This document shows, piece after piece, positions 1 to 5,710 of a stretch of 32,557 bases of DNA; the first letter of the stretch is position 1, and each line of letters starts with the position of its first letter. Where the stretch lies: positions 1 to 32,557 of IMG/VR virus record IMGVR_UViG_3300010370_003319; one strand, written 5' to 3'. The DNA is from a virus. Below the pieces are notes generated by a model. It had not been told where the DNA came from. It made no database searches and was given only the letters and a program-made list of their open reading frames with translations. A program made the translations under genes and the position numbers.

Positions 1-420
1 AAAATGCTGCTCAATCATTCCCTCAAACTTTTCACGCACATGCTCATCCAGATCATTGGTTGAGTTCTGACGGTTCTTCTCATCTTGCCTACGAAGTTCA
101 GGAACTTCAGGAAGATCAGTTAGAAGTTTTGTGTCTGCATAACGTTGTGAAAATTCTTGATATGTAAAGGACCTGTGACGAAGCACCTGAGCTGCGATGC
201 CACGAGTAGTATTAATCTCAAGAGTCATATCTGCTTGCTCAAAGATAGACCAATGGTTTTGTTTAATACAATACCGAAGAAGTCCAGCAGCAGTATCAAA
301 TTTAAGTTGATTGCCTGGATTACTCACACGAGCAGTATATGTAATCACCTCTTGTGCAGATTTTCCTGCAAGTTCTCCCGCACCTTGAGTGACAGAAATT
401 AGTTTGACCAATTGTGACAT
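1..420 (-). CDS. thyX: Flavin-dependent thymidylate synthase ThyX, N-terminal 140 residues (cut by window edge)
   Basis: ThyX makes dTMP from dUMP using FADH2/NADPH and methylene-tetrahydrofolate, supplying thymidylate for phage DNA synthesis in the cytoplasm. The minus-strand frame from the ATG at 420 is open to the left edge, giving 140 residues. It carries the diagnostic ThyX signature RHRx7S: R81-H82-R83 and S91, followed by R93 and Y94. Upstream residues such as EVITYTARVSNP also fit the family N-terminus. The complete enzyme is usually about 210-250 residues, so roughly the C-terminal third is outside the window. The ATG directly follows the stop (421-423) of the upstream oxygenase-like gene, with a GGAG 8 nt before it, so the two are probably translated from one message. 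ThyX is common in T4-like cyanophages. Confidence 0.95.
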   Translation of the reverse strand, partial: MSQLVKLISVTQGAGELAGKSAQEVITYTARVSNPGNQLKFDTAAGLLRYCIKQNHWSIFEQADMTLEINTTRGIAAQVLRHRSFTYQEFSQRYADTKLLTDLPEVPELRRQDEKNRQNSTNDLDEHVREKFEGMIEQHF

Positions 421-990
421 TTAAATCTCCAAATAATTTTTAAAAATTTCCAATGCAGAATCCCAGTGAATAAATTGACCCGCTTGATTAACTGGTACAA
501 AACAAAGAGTCCATCTCCCATGTGGTGTTGGATTGTTTGTGCCGTGAAGAATACCAACATTAACTAGACTTGGACGATTGGTATTTGCTTCATAAAGAAG
601 TTCACAATCTTCTTCTTCTGCCCACAGATTATCGTGATATTCGCTCGTGTTATCTTGATGCCCGTTCAATTGCATCCTTTTAACTTTATCACTCTTCCAC
701 CATTGTATCACACCTTCATCTGGTCCCCAAGTCATATTAATCTTAGCATGGTTTGTATAGTGCCCATGATCAGTATGAATCGGAATTTTAGAGAATGGTG
801 GTGTATAAAAAACTTCCTTAAGATGCAGTATTAATCCCAAATCACTGAATAATTCTTCCATTGGATAAAATGGATAATCATTAATGTAAAAATGTTTTAT
901 CTGATTATCACAATGCTTAAATATGTCCAGTGGTCCAATAGTGAATGGGAGATTCAAATACCTATGGTAAATATTAATCGCAGTATCCAT
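421..990 (-). CDS. Putative 2OG-Fe(II)/aspartyl-hydroxylase-like oxygenase
   Basis: A 189-residue protein with a plausible non-heme iron site: H72-T-D74 (IHTDHGHY), then H149 (ILHGTNN) and R159 (GRWTL), in the order used by 2-oxoglutarate dioxygenases (HxD...H...R). The segment RPSLVNVGILHGTNN resembles the second-histidine strand of aspartyl/asparaginyl hydroxylase-like proteins. Assignment is by motif only; the substrate is unknown. Three consecutive ATGs lie at 990-998 right after a GAGG; the third (990) has the best spacing. The reading frame is open further upstream to 1047 but would then overlap the 54-residue small gene much more. It overlaps that gene by 17 nt and directly precedes thyX, so the three likely form one unit behind the promoter at 1161-1189. 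Confidence 0.6.
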   Translation of the reverse strand: MDTAINIYHRYLNLPFTIGPLDIFKHCDNQIKHFYINDYPFYPMEELFSDLGLILHLKEVFYTPPFSKIPIHTDHGHYTNHAKINMTWGPDEGVIQWWKSDKVKRMQLNGHQDNTSEYHDNLWAEEEDCELLYEANTNRPSLVNVGILHGTNNPTPHGRWTLCFVPVNQAGQFIHWDSALEIFKNYLEI

Positions 991-1138
991 CATCATCCTC
1001 AAATACTTCGTCATAATCAGTAATACCGTAATTATATTCAGAAACATAACTATCAGTATCTGAAAATACTTCTGATTCTATTTCTTCAACAATTCTTTTA
1101 AGATCACGGACCAATGCTTTTAATTTATCCCTTTCCAT
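974..1138 (-). CDS. Small acidic hypothetical protein (54 aa)
   Basis: A 54-codon frame starting at the ATG at 1138. The N-terminal half is a charged, probably helical segment (KLKALVRDLKRIVEEIESE). The C-terminal half is strongly acidic, with EVFEDDDGYCD at the end. It is the first gene downstream of the sigma70-like promoter at 1161-1189 and overlaps the oxygenase-like gene by 17 nt, an arrangement typical of phage operons. I recognise no family; small acidic proteins of this kind are frequent in cyanophage early regions. No function is proposed. Confidence 0.6.
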   Translation of the reverse strand: MERDKLKALVRDLKRIVEEIESEVFSDTDSYVSEYNYGITDYDEVFEDDDGYCD

Positions 1139-1160
1139 TTTAGATGAAGAACTCTTTTAA

Positions 1161-1189
1161 ATTATACTATAAAAAAAGGAGGGGATCAA
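1161..1189 (-). promoter_or_regulatory. Sigma70-like promoter partly inside a terminator
   Basis: On the minus strand a perfect -10, TATAAT (1161-1166), is preceded at exactly 17 nt by TTGATC (1184-1189; 4 of 6 to TTGACA). The -35 lies in the loop of the hairpin at 1175-1199. The predicted start is near 1154, about 16 nt before the small gene at 1138. It would drive the 54-aa gene, the oxygenase-like gene and thyX. Confidence 0.6.
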
Positions 1190-1199
1190 CCCCTCCTTT
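1171..1199 (-). terminator. Rho-independent terminator for leftward transcription
   Basis: A perfect 10-bp inverted repeat, AAAGGAGGGG (1175-1184) and CCCCTCCTTT (1190-1199), with a 5-nt loop. On the minus strand it is followed by seven T residues (1171-1177, partly within the stem). It sits just after the stop of the 33-residue gene and should end the small-gene transcript that begins at the promoter near 1933-1961. Confidence 0.85.
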
Positions 1200-1202
1200 A
1201 CA

Positions 1203-1304
1203 TTAAGCAACTTGTGGTTGCTTTGCCATATTCAGTTGTGCGTTGTGAAGGAGTTTTTCCTTCTTTGCTTTGAGTTTGAGATAGCGAACGAAGTAAGTAT
1301 TCAT
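1203..1304 (-). CDS. Very small basic hypothetical protein (33 aa)
   Basis: Thirty-three codons from the ATG at 1304, with a strong ribosome binding site (GGGAGGTGC) ending a few bases before it. The protein is basic and probably helical (VRYLKLKAKKEKLLHNAQ) with a short hydrophilic tail. Its ATG overlaps the TGA of the upstream DUF4278-like gene (ATGA), so the two are probably translationally coupled. The terminator begins 4 nt beyond the stop. I recognise no family. The strong ribosome site, coupling and terminator position argue that it is a real gene despite its size. Confidence 0.65.
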   Translation of the reverse strand: MNTYFVRYLKLKAKKEKLLHNAQLNMAKQPQVA

Positions 1305-1465
1305 TTTGCACCTCCCTTAGATCTTTCCATAGAGAGTTTGTTTCCGTTTTCGTCTACCCAGAACATTGTTCCACGATAGATTTCTACATGAGGTTCTCTT
1401 TTGAAGGTTTGATTTGGGCGGTCGTTGGTGTCATATTCGACACCACGATATACGACTTTAGACAT
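1301..1465 (-). CDS. DUF4278-like small protein (54 aa)
   Basis: The N-terminus MSKVVYRGVEYDT matches the YRG-x-x-Y pattern that defines DUF4278, a small domain widespread in cyanobacteria and also seen in their phages, of unknown function. The second half contains EIYRGTMFWVDENG, a second YRG-containing strand-turn-strand segment. It starts at the ATG at 1465, with AGGAG about 6 nt upstream, and ends at the TGA overlapping the next gene's ATG. It belongs to a short leftward operon with the genes at 1203-1304 and 1504-1656. The family name is from memory of the motif, not a database search. Confidence 0.7.
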   Translation of the reverse strand: MSKVVYRGVEYDTNDRPNQTFKREPHVEIYRGTMFWVDENGNKLSMERSKGGAK

Positions 1466-1503
1466 TAGGTTTCTCCTTAATTTTGAGGCTAAAGAGCGTT
1501 CCT

Positions 1504-1656
1504 TCAGTCGGCTTTTGCGTCTATTTTACACTCCTTTGGAGAGATCTGTTTAATCTCCCAAATTAAATCATTCTTTGCTTGTTTGGGAATGTTCTGTTGA
1601 TGAACTCTCCCAGCAATTAATTGTGCCTGTAAACATGTAAGAATGAGTGTCTCCAT
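1504..1656 (-). CDS. Small hypothetical protein (50 aa)
   Basis: A 50-codon frame from the ATG at 1656 to the TGA at 1504-1506. The N-terminus METLILTCLQAQLIAGRV is hydrophobic enough for a short helix but not a convincing signal peptide; the rest is polar and basic, with two Cys (residues 8 and 43). The frame stays open upstream of the ATG into the neighbouring gene, but no better start is apparent. There is no strong ribosome site, so the call is less secure than its neighbours. Its place between two likely real small genes on the same strand supports it. Function unknown. Confidence 0.5.
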   Translation of the reverse strand: METLILTCLQAQLIAGRVHQQNIPKQAKNDLIWEIKQISPKECKIDAKAD

Positions 1657-1705
1657 AGATGAACGATCCGTTCCGAGTCGGCTTACTTCCGTCCTATTTA
1701 ATTGT

Positions 1706-1912
1706 TCAGCACTTGAGTTTCACAACATCCTTTCGGAGTTCTGATAGCAATCGGTCTTCTTTTCTTTGGTCTACTACATCGTCGTTTTTAACGATGTCCA
1801 TTAGTTCCCACGCTGCGTCGCAACTTATCGTCACTTGATTAGATTTGGCAAGTTGAGGCGTAGAAATAGAAAGAAGTGGAACCCATGCCAAGAGCAAAAG
1901 TGCCTTAGTCAT
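1706..1912 (-). CDS. Small secreted/periplasmic-type protein (68 aa)
   Basis: The N-terminus has a lysine followed by a hydrophobic stretch (ALLLLAWVPLLSIS) and a polar AKS region near residues 22-24, which reads as a signal peptide. The mature part is highly charged (KNDDVVDQRKEDRLLSELRKDVV) and carries only two Cys, C31 and the C-terminal C68, which could form one disulfide outside the cytoplasm. It is the first gene behind the promoter at 1933-1961, with a very short leader and no clear Shine-Dalgarno site. I know of small signal-peptide proteins in cyanophages but no function for this one. A single-pass membrane protein is the alternative. Confidence 0.65.
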   Translation of the reverse strand: MTKALLLLAWVPLLSISTPQLAKSNQVTISCDAAWELMDIVKNDDVVDQRKEDRLLSELRKDVVKLKC

Positions 1913-1932
1913 AGGATGAACGTTAGGGGATT

Positions 1933-1961
1933 ATTATACCCCTAGTTACTTTATATAGCAA
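1933..1961 (-). promoter_or_regulatory. Sigma70-like promoter for the small-gene operon
   Basis: Minus strand: TTGCTA (1956-1961), a 17-nt spacer, and a perfect TATAAT (1933-1938). The start point would be about 14 nt before the ATG at 1912, leaving a near-leaderless message. The -10 lies in the loop of a 5-bp inverted repeat (AGGGG 1925-1929 / CCCCT 1939-1943). Expected targets are the genes at 1912, 1656, 1465 and 1304, ending at the terminator at 1171-1199. Confidence 0.7.
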
Positions 1962-1998
1962 GATTTGTGTGTATTTCCTGATACAGTTTTACTTTTCT

Positions 1999-2472
1999 TC
2001 ACTCACCCAGAGTATGGATTACTGGTTTCTCATGAGCAAGAATATGATACAGTTCAGTATTTTTTGCTGCTGATACGGGGACAAACTCAGTCTCAGGATC
2101 AAACTCTTCATCACGAATTGCCTGGTTGATCACAATAGAACCATCGGCACCAGAATATGAACGATGGAAGGTCATCTTGGGAATTACCAGAGCACCAGAG
2201 GAACGATTTAGGTGTACGATGTGATATGGATATCTCCACTCAGGATTCACCAGTTCAAATGTACGAAGTCCAGACAGAACACGGTTGTGGTCTATCTGGT
2301 GATAGTGAATATAAAACTGCTTCGCACCTACAATATCATCTGGTGGTGAAATTGCGGCACCAGTATGACACACAAGATCTTGTGCATTAGAACCATCTAC
2401 AGAGATATCGTAGAAGACAACTGCTTCGGTCTCACGGAATACTCTGTGTTTCTTAAAAGTTACTTCGCTCAT
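1999..2472 (-). CDS. Conserved hypothetical protein, possibly cupin-like (157 aa)
   Basis: A 157-residue protein beginning MSEVTFKK at the ATG at 2472, which overlaps the TAA of the upstream gene by one base (TAATG). The frame's earlier TTG at 2490 is less likely. The protein is rich in predicted beta strands and histidines (HYHQIDHNRV, YPYHIVHLNR, MTFHRSYSG). The pattern of a beta-rich middle followed by TFHRSYSGADGSIVINQAIRD is reminiscent of cupin-type sugar ketoisomerases, but this is a weak resemblance. It ends 38 nt before the -35 of the next leftward promoter. I recall similar proteins in T4-like cyanophages as conserved hypotheticals. Function not assigned. Confidence 0.6.
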   Translation of the reverse strand: MSEVTFKKHRVFRETEAVVFYDISVDGSNAQDLVCHTGAAISPPDDIVGAKQFYIHYHQIDHNRVLSGLRTFELVNPEWRYPYHIVHLNRSSGALVIPKMTFHRSYSGADGSIVINQAIRDEEFDPETEFVPVSAAKNTELYHILAHEKPVIHTLGE

Positions 2473-2798
2473 TAGTCTCTTTGTCTCCAATCTTCTGGTT
2501 TGTCTCTTCCCTCAGTCCACCAATCAATCATATCATCAACACTATCAAATCCACGTTTACCAAAACGATCAAATCCAGTGCCACCAATATCAAGTTGGTT
2601 TAAAAAATCATCCATATCTCCTTCTTGCATATCAGGATTCTCTGCGGTCCTTCTTGCTTGTCTAAGAATGGTAGCAGCAGAACGATTAGACTTAGCTAAC
2701 TTTTCTGCCCAAATCATATCCTCCAAACTCACCTCTTCATGCTTGGCAATCTTGCTGCAGATACCTTCCAAGCGTAGGCGATATTGTGTAGAGAGCAT
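2472..2798 (-). CDS. Conserved hypothetical cyanophage protein (108 aa)
   Basis: The protein has an N-terminal helical, basic half (YRLRLEGICSKIAKHEEVSLEDMIWAEK, split by a short turn) and an acidic, glycine-containing C-terminal half (DMDDFLNQLDIGG, then DDMIDWWTEGRDKPEDW). The ATG at 2798 is preceded by TGGAG at about 8 nt, making it a better start than the TTG at 2804. A CTAAATA late-promoter-like motif lies 20 nt upstream at 2819-2825. The stop overlaps the next start. No catalytic motif is visible; a nucleic-acid or protein-binding role is possible but unsupported. Confidence 0.65.
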   Translation of the reverse strand: MLSTQYRLRLEGICSKIAKHEEVSLEDMIWAEKLAKSNRSAATILRQARRTAENPDMQEGDMDDFLNQLDIGGTGFDRFGKRGFDSVDDMIDWWTEGRDKPEDWRQRD

Positions 2799-2817
2799 AT
2801 GCAATCTCCATATAGGG

Positions 2818-3021
2818 TTATTTAGTATTAATCATTGCTTCCAAATCATTAATCCTACTGAATTCTTCATAAGCTCGTTCAGAACGTTCAGATAGAATAT
2901 CAGTGATATCTCCAAGGATTGTTTTATTATCAATATATTCATCCAAATACTTGTCCAACGCTTCTTTTAGATAGCGTTTGCGATGCCACTCAGGAGAATA
3001 AGGTTTGTAATCCATAACCAT
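2818..3021 (-). CDS. Conserved hypothetical protein (67 aa)
   Basis: A 67-residue hydrophilic, mostly helical protein (SPEWHRKRYLKEALDKYLDEY near the N-terminus; SERSERAYEEFSRINDLEAM near the C-terminus) with balanced charges and no Cys. ATGs at 3021 and 3015 are both possible starts. A TATAAT lies at 3023-3028 directly before the first ATG, but no -35 at proper spacing was found. The gene ends 20 nt before the next start. I recall similar small proteins in cyanomyoviruses without known function. It may bind nucleic acid or protein, but nothing in the sequence proves this. Confidence 0.6.
   Translation of the reverse strand: MVMDYKPYSPEWHRKRYLKEALDKYLDEYIDNKTILGDITDILSERSERAYEEFSRINDLEAMINTK
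2819..2825 (-). promoter_or_regulatory. Late-promoter-like motif CTAAATA
   Basis: CTAAATA on the minus strand, 20 nt before the ATG at 2798, the same spacing as the copy upstream of speD. It overlaps the end of the preceding gene. This matches the T4/cyanophage late -10 type, but such 7-mers are not rare in AT-rich DNA. Confidence 0.4.
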
Positions 3022-3067
3022 AACATTATATGTTTTGTATTTTAAAACAAAAGTTAGTATCTGTCAA

Positions 3068-3199
3068 CTACTTGTGATTATATTTGTCTGGGTTTTTTGC
3101 TGAATCATAGATAAAAAAAGCAAAAGGAAACAGTAAAAGAGTTCCCAGTATTGAAGCAACTAAAACAGGATCAACAATACTAAAAAGTTTATGTATCAT
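3068..3199 (-). CDS. Tiny single-pass membrane protein downstream of speD (43 aa)
   Basis: Forty-three codons from the ATG at 3199. The central stretch VLVASILGTLLLFPFAFFIY is a clear transmembrane helix, followed by a polar tail (DSAKNPDKYNHK). The start codon overlaps the speD stop (ATGA), indicating translational coupling. It resembles in build the very small one-helix proteins of thylakoid complexes, but no specific photosystem or cytochrome subunit can be named. A role in the cytoplasmic or thylakoid membrane late in infection is a guess based only on coupling to speD. Confidence 0.6.
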   Translation of the reverse strand: MIHKLFSIVDPVLVASILGTLLLFPFAFFIYDSAKNPDKYNHK

Positions 3200-3522
3200 C
3201 TTTCAATGTAACTAAGTGTGTGATTTGATGCATATAATTGTTCTATAATCATATCACAACCCAACTTAGGATTGCAATCTCCGCAAGTAAATAAATCTAC
3301 TGCAGCTTCTCCCTTCTCAGGCCAAGTATGAATACTAATATGACTCTCTGAAAGTAAAGTTAAAACCGTTACTCCTTGTGGATCAAACTTTTTGAATATT
3401 GTATTAACTACTGTTGCTCCACTTAAAGAGGCAGCAGATTCTAATAACTTAATTAGATATTCTTGATCGTCTAATAATACAAAAGAACATCCATACAAAT
3501 TCAATAAGTAATGCTTTCCCAT
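3196..3522 (-). CDS. speD: S-adenosylmethionine decarboxylase proenzyme SpeD
   Basis: SpeD decarboxylates S-adenosylmethionine to provide the aminopropyl donor for spermidine synthesis. The 108-residue protein starts at MGKHYLL (ATG at 3522). It has the self-processing motif LSESHISIHTWPE: cleavage is expected between E59 and S60, with S60 becoming the pyruvoyl group. H65 and C80 match the processing histidine and catalytic cysteine with the spacing of bacterial class 1B enzymes (S63/H68/C83 in the Thermotoga enzyme). The frame is open to an ATG at 3585, but that would overlap the sulfotransferase gene. A CTAAATA late-promoter-like motif lies 20 nt upstream. SpeD is a known auxiliary gene of cyanophages; polyamines may help DNA packaging or photosystem function. 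Confidence 0.95.
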   Translation of the reverse strand: MGKHYLLNLYGCSFVLLDDQEYLIKLLESAASLSGATVVNTIFKKFDPQGVTVLTLLSESHISIHTWPEKGEAAVDLFTCGDCNPKLGCDMIIEQLYASNHTLSYIER

Positions 3523-3541
3523 CGTTAAAAAATAAGTATTT

Positions 3542-4261
3542 CTATTTAGAATTTTTATAAAGGTTATAATCTTCTTTGTACGCATTTATAAACTGTTGTT
3601 GTCGCATACAATAATCATTAAAAATTTTGTGACACACCTCATGATTTTGTATCTTTAAGTGTTCTTTTTCCATTAAATTTTTTTCTTTTATTTTAAAGTC
3701 CTCACCAATAAAATCAACCAACTTACTCTCAAAGTTATGATCCATTCTTATTAAATTAATATCAAAATTAATATCAGAAGATTGAAAACAATAATCAATA
3801 AATCTTAACTGAGGTAGCGTATGCCCATCAAATATAAATTTTTTATTCTTCAGTTCCAGTAATACATCCTTTGCATCTGAAGTGGACAGATATATTCCAA
3901 CATCACTAAGAAATTGATTAAATCCAGATATCCAACGTTCCTTTGGATGCCTAACAATAACCAATATCTTATATTCTTTTTTATATTTTTCTGGTATTTC
4001 TAAATCAAACTTACGATGTCTATTTGGTACTTGATATACTGGTTCAAAATCGAGTGAATTCTTCAATGAAGTAGAAGCGTTTTTAGATATTGGAATATAT
4101 AAAATCTTATGTTTTTTAGATACATAAAAAGCATCAAACCCTTCGTCAATGACTGAAGGGTTATAATCTAAAAAGTATTTTTTAGAGACGCAGATATCTA
4201 TATCTTTTTTATATTTTTCCCAGTCAAAGTTTAATAGATCAAGTGAGTTCATCATCACCAT
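3542..4261 (-). CDS. Sulfotransferase family protein (PAPS-dependent)
   Basis: A 239-residue protein with both PAPS-binding signatures of the sulfotransferase fold. The 5'-phosphosulfate loop is YIPISKNASTSLK (residues 55-67, with K60 and the N/S/T residues). The 3'-phosphate-binding segment is VIVRHPKERWISGF (101-114), with R104, R109 and S112 in the expected pattern. Such enzymes move sulfate from PAPS to sugar hydroxyls or proteins; the family-2 type usually acts on glycans. It starts at the ATG at 4261 or 4252, overlapping the end of the previous gene by up to 23 nt. The sugar-modifying block downstream suggests a glycan substrate, but this is inference. The C-terminal half is lysine-rich and not recognised. 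Confidence 0.8.
   Translation of the reverse strand: MVMMNSLDLLNFDWEKYKKDIDICVSKKYFLDYNPSVIDEGFDAFYVSKKHKILYIPISKNASTSLKNSLDFEPVYQVPNRHRKFDLEIPEKYKKEYKILVIVRHPKERWISGFNQFLSDVGIYLSTSDAKDVLLELKNKKFIFDGHTLPQLRFIDYCFQSSDINFDINLIRMDHNFESKLVDFIGEDFKIKEKNLMEKEHLKIQNHEVCHKIFNDYCMRQQQFINAYKEDYNLYKNSK
3543..3549 (-). promoter_or_regulatory. Late-promoter-like motif CTAAATA upstream of speD
   Basis: Minus-strand CTAAATA, 20 nt before the speD ATG and overlapping the last codons of the preceding gene. Spacing agrees with other copies of the motif in this window. It would drive speD and the coupled membrane protein gene. Confidence 0.5.
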
Positions 4262-4445
4262 ATTCTTCCAAAAGATTCTTTACAGTCTCTTCTGTACCAT
4301 CCATAACTTTAACTTTATACAAAGAAGATTTCATATACTTTTTAAGTTTTTTATATTCTTTTAAAAGTTTAGAAACCTCATCAGTATGAATTGTTACGAC
4401 TGCTTTACCATCTTTAATTTTTTCAGCACCAAATCCACTGGACAT
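4239..4445 (-). CDS. Small lysine-rich hypothetical protein (68 aa)
   Basis: A 68-residue protein with a helical, lysine-rich core (EVSKLLKEYKKLKKYMKSS) between a short beta-like N-terminus (KAVVTIHTD) and an acidic C-terminus (LLEEYGDDELT). It starts at the ATG at 4445 with GAGG about 9 nt upstream, which overlaps the stop of the preceding gene, and its own end overlaps the sulfotransferase start. Tight packing on both sides supports it as real. I do not recognise a family. Confidence 0.6.
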   Translation of the reverse strand: MSSGFGAEKIKDGKAVVTIHTDEVSKLLKEYKKLKKYMKSSLYKVKVMDGTEETVKNLLEEYGDDELT

Positions 4446-4454
4446 AATGTTGCC

Positions 4455-4715
4455 TCACTTTTTGTTTTTATTTTCTTTTGGATTTACTCCCCAAAGTTTA
4501 GGATTAGTTCTCCCCTCAGATTGTTTGAACCATTTGAGACCTTCTCTATATTTGTCCCAATAGTAATCAAAGGTGTCTATTTTTTTATTGGAAATAATAA
4601 GATCATAACATAGTTCCCCATCAACTTCATAATGAACCAGATAGGAATTGTATGGAAGAGATCTATCTTTTGCTACTTCTGGATCACAATTTTGCTGAAG
4701 GATTTTAATATTCAA
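4455..4715 (-). CDS. Conserved hypothetical cyanophage protein (86 aa, TTG start proposed)
   Basis: The conserved-looking part begins NIKILQQNCDPEVAKDRSLP and ends in a lysine-rich tail. No ATG exists near the 5' end. The best candidate is a TTG at 4715 overlapping the upstream TGA (TTGA), with a GGGGTGG sequence about 6-12 nt before it; the alternative is GTG at 4730, giving 91 residues. The middle contains beta-like YLVHYEVDGELCYDLIIS and an aromatic helix FDYYWDKYREGLKWF. I recall homologues in many cyanomyoviruses as conserved hypotheticals. No function can be read from the sequence. Confidence 0.65.
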   Translation of the reverse strand: MNIKILQQNCDPEVAKDRSLPYNSYLVHYEVDGELCYDLIISNKKIDTFDYYWDKYREGLKWFKQSEGRTNPKLWGVNPKENKNKK

Positions 4716-5281
4716 GAGCGACCACCCCACTGAATATCAGGGTATGCTTCAGACACATTATCTTTAGTAATTTTATATCTCTCTTGAAGCTTTTTATCTT
4801 TCACAAGAACCATGATTTCAGCTTCCCTAGGGTGAAGACCTTCAAGCATTTGAATGAACATAGTCTCTCTACGAAGACTAGTCAGAGATGGATTACCACC
4901 TTGGAGATAGTTGTAAAAGTTTTCCCATTCTTTGCGAATAGAAGTTGCTCTGTTACGAACAAACTCATCAGCATTAGAAAGACCTTGTACCTTATTTAAT
5001 TTTTCTACAGATGCAGATAAAGTATCGTTAAATGCAGATTGCTCTTCAACTCTTGAATAAGGTACATCTCCTGCTGGTAAAAGAGAGATTGCAGTATCGT
5101 CAAAGTTCCAAATCAATAAAGCAACAAGTCCTTCATTTCTATACTTCTGAAGGACTTCTGCCTTTTTAGAACTTGATCTTTGCTTTGAAACTAAATCTAA
5201 AATTTCAAATTGAAAAGGATTCGGTTGCAGTTCTTCAACTGCTTCACTCTTCGTCTCCTTCTTCGTCTTCGTAGTAGTCAT
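4712..5281 (-). CDS. Conserved T4-like cyanophage protein (189 aa)
   Basis: A 189-residue cytoplasmic protein starting MTTTKTKKETK at the ATG at 5281; the TTG at 5293 is less likely. After a charged N-terminal tail it has NPFQFEILDLVSKQRSS, KKAEVLQKYRNEGLVALLIWNF and a C-terminal region with LEGLHPREAEIMVLVKDKK, all predicted helical. The residues around LLIWNFDDTAISLLPAGDVPY recall a family found across T4-like cyanophages (I believe DUF6433, unverified). Its 5' end overlaps the acidic membrane protein gene by 38 nt and its 3' end overlaps the next start. Its function is unknown; a DNA-replication-associated role would be a guess. Confidence 0.7.
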   Translation of the reverse strand: MTTTKTKKETKSEAVEELQPNPFQFEILDLVSKQRSSSKKAEVLQKYRNEGLVALLIWNFDDTAISLLPAGDVPYSRVEEQSAFNDTLSASVEKLNKVQGLSNADEFVRNRATSIRKEWENFYNYLQGGNPSLTSLRRETMFIQMLEGLHPREAEIMVLVKDKKLQERYKITKDNVSEAYPDIQWGGRS

Positions 5282-5474
5282 TTGCGTTTTCAAATCGTAC
5301 AGCTAATATTTCATCGGGAATAACATTCCCATTTTCGTCAAACATTTCGGGATGTGTATAAGCGATTGCAGTTCCTTCATAGAAGTGTTGCTTTGCGATC
5401 CATCCGATTACTCCACCCAAAAACAAAAACATTATTGAGAATAGGGCAGAGAATGTGAGAGTTACTGCTAACAT
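5244..5474 (-). CDS. Small membrane protein with acidic tail (76 aa)
   Basis: The first 27 residues form one transmembrane helix (VTLTFSALFSIMFLFLGGVIG). This is followed by a soluble region with EMFDENGNVIPDEILAVRFENAN and a very acidic end (DYYEDEEGDEE). The ATG at 5474 has GGGAG about 7 nt upstream. With the helix as an uncleaved anchor, the acidic tail is expected in the cytoplasm, though the topology is not certain. Similar small membrane proteins occur in cyanomyoviruses. It overlaps the next gene by 38 nt. Function unknown. Confidence 0.65.
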   Translation of the reverse strand: MLAVTLTFSALFSIMFLFLGGVIGWIAKQHFYEGTAIAYTHPEMFDENGNVIPDEILAVRFENANDYYEDEEGDEE

Positions 5475-5491
5475 TGGACTTCTCCCGAGAG

Positions 5492-5710
5492 TTATGGTTT
5501 TTTAATAATATCAAGTGAAATTTCAAATCGGAAGTGTATCTCTCGTTTAAAGAGAGAGATTACCTTCCCAAACATTATACCAAATGTTTTAGGTTCTGGC
5601 GTTTTCTCCCTCCTGCTACGATGTCGCAACATTAACTCAAATCCACGATTAATATCAGAGGATTCTGTTTTATTTATTTGACTTTTTCCTTCTTCCTGGT
5701 CGTTTGTCAT
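5492..5710 (-). CDS. Small basic hypothetical protein (72 aa)
   Basis: The likely start is the ATG at 5710 (MTNDQEEGKSQ), which has TGGAG about 9 nt upstream; the longer frame from 5743 overlaps the previous gene further. The N-terminal third is polar, the middle is arginine-rich (LMLRHRSRREKTPEPK) and the end is amphipathic (FKREIHFRFEISLDIIKK). It overlaps the preceding gene by 41 nt. It could be nucleic-acid binding given its charge, but no known motif is present and I do not recognise it. Confidence 0.55.
   Translation of the reverse strand: MTNDQEEGKSQINKTESSDINRGFELMLRHRSRREKTPEPKTFGIMFGKVISLFKREIHFRFEISLDIIKKP

Noticed and set aside
157-402. Open frame on the plus strand opposite thyX
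   Set aside because: Antisense to a clear ThyX coding region with the RHRx7S motif; composition is not protein-like.
3023-3049. TATAAT before the ATG at 3021 with a TGTTTT/AAAACA inverted repeat as a possible promoter
   Set aside because: No acceptable -35 at 15-19 nt and the -10 touches the start codon region, leaving no room for a leader; too weak to list.
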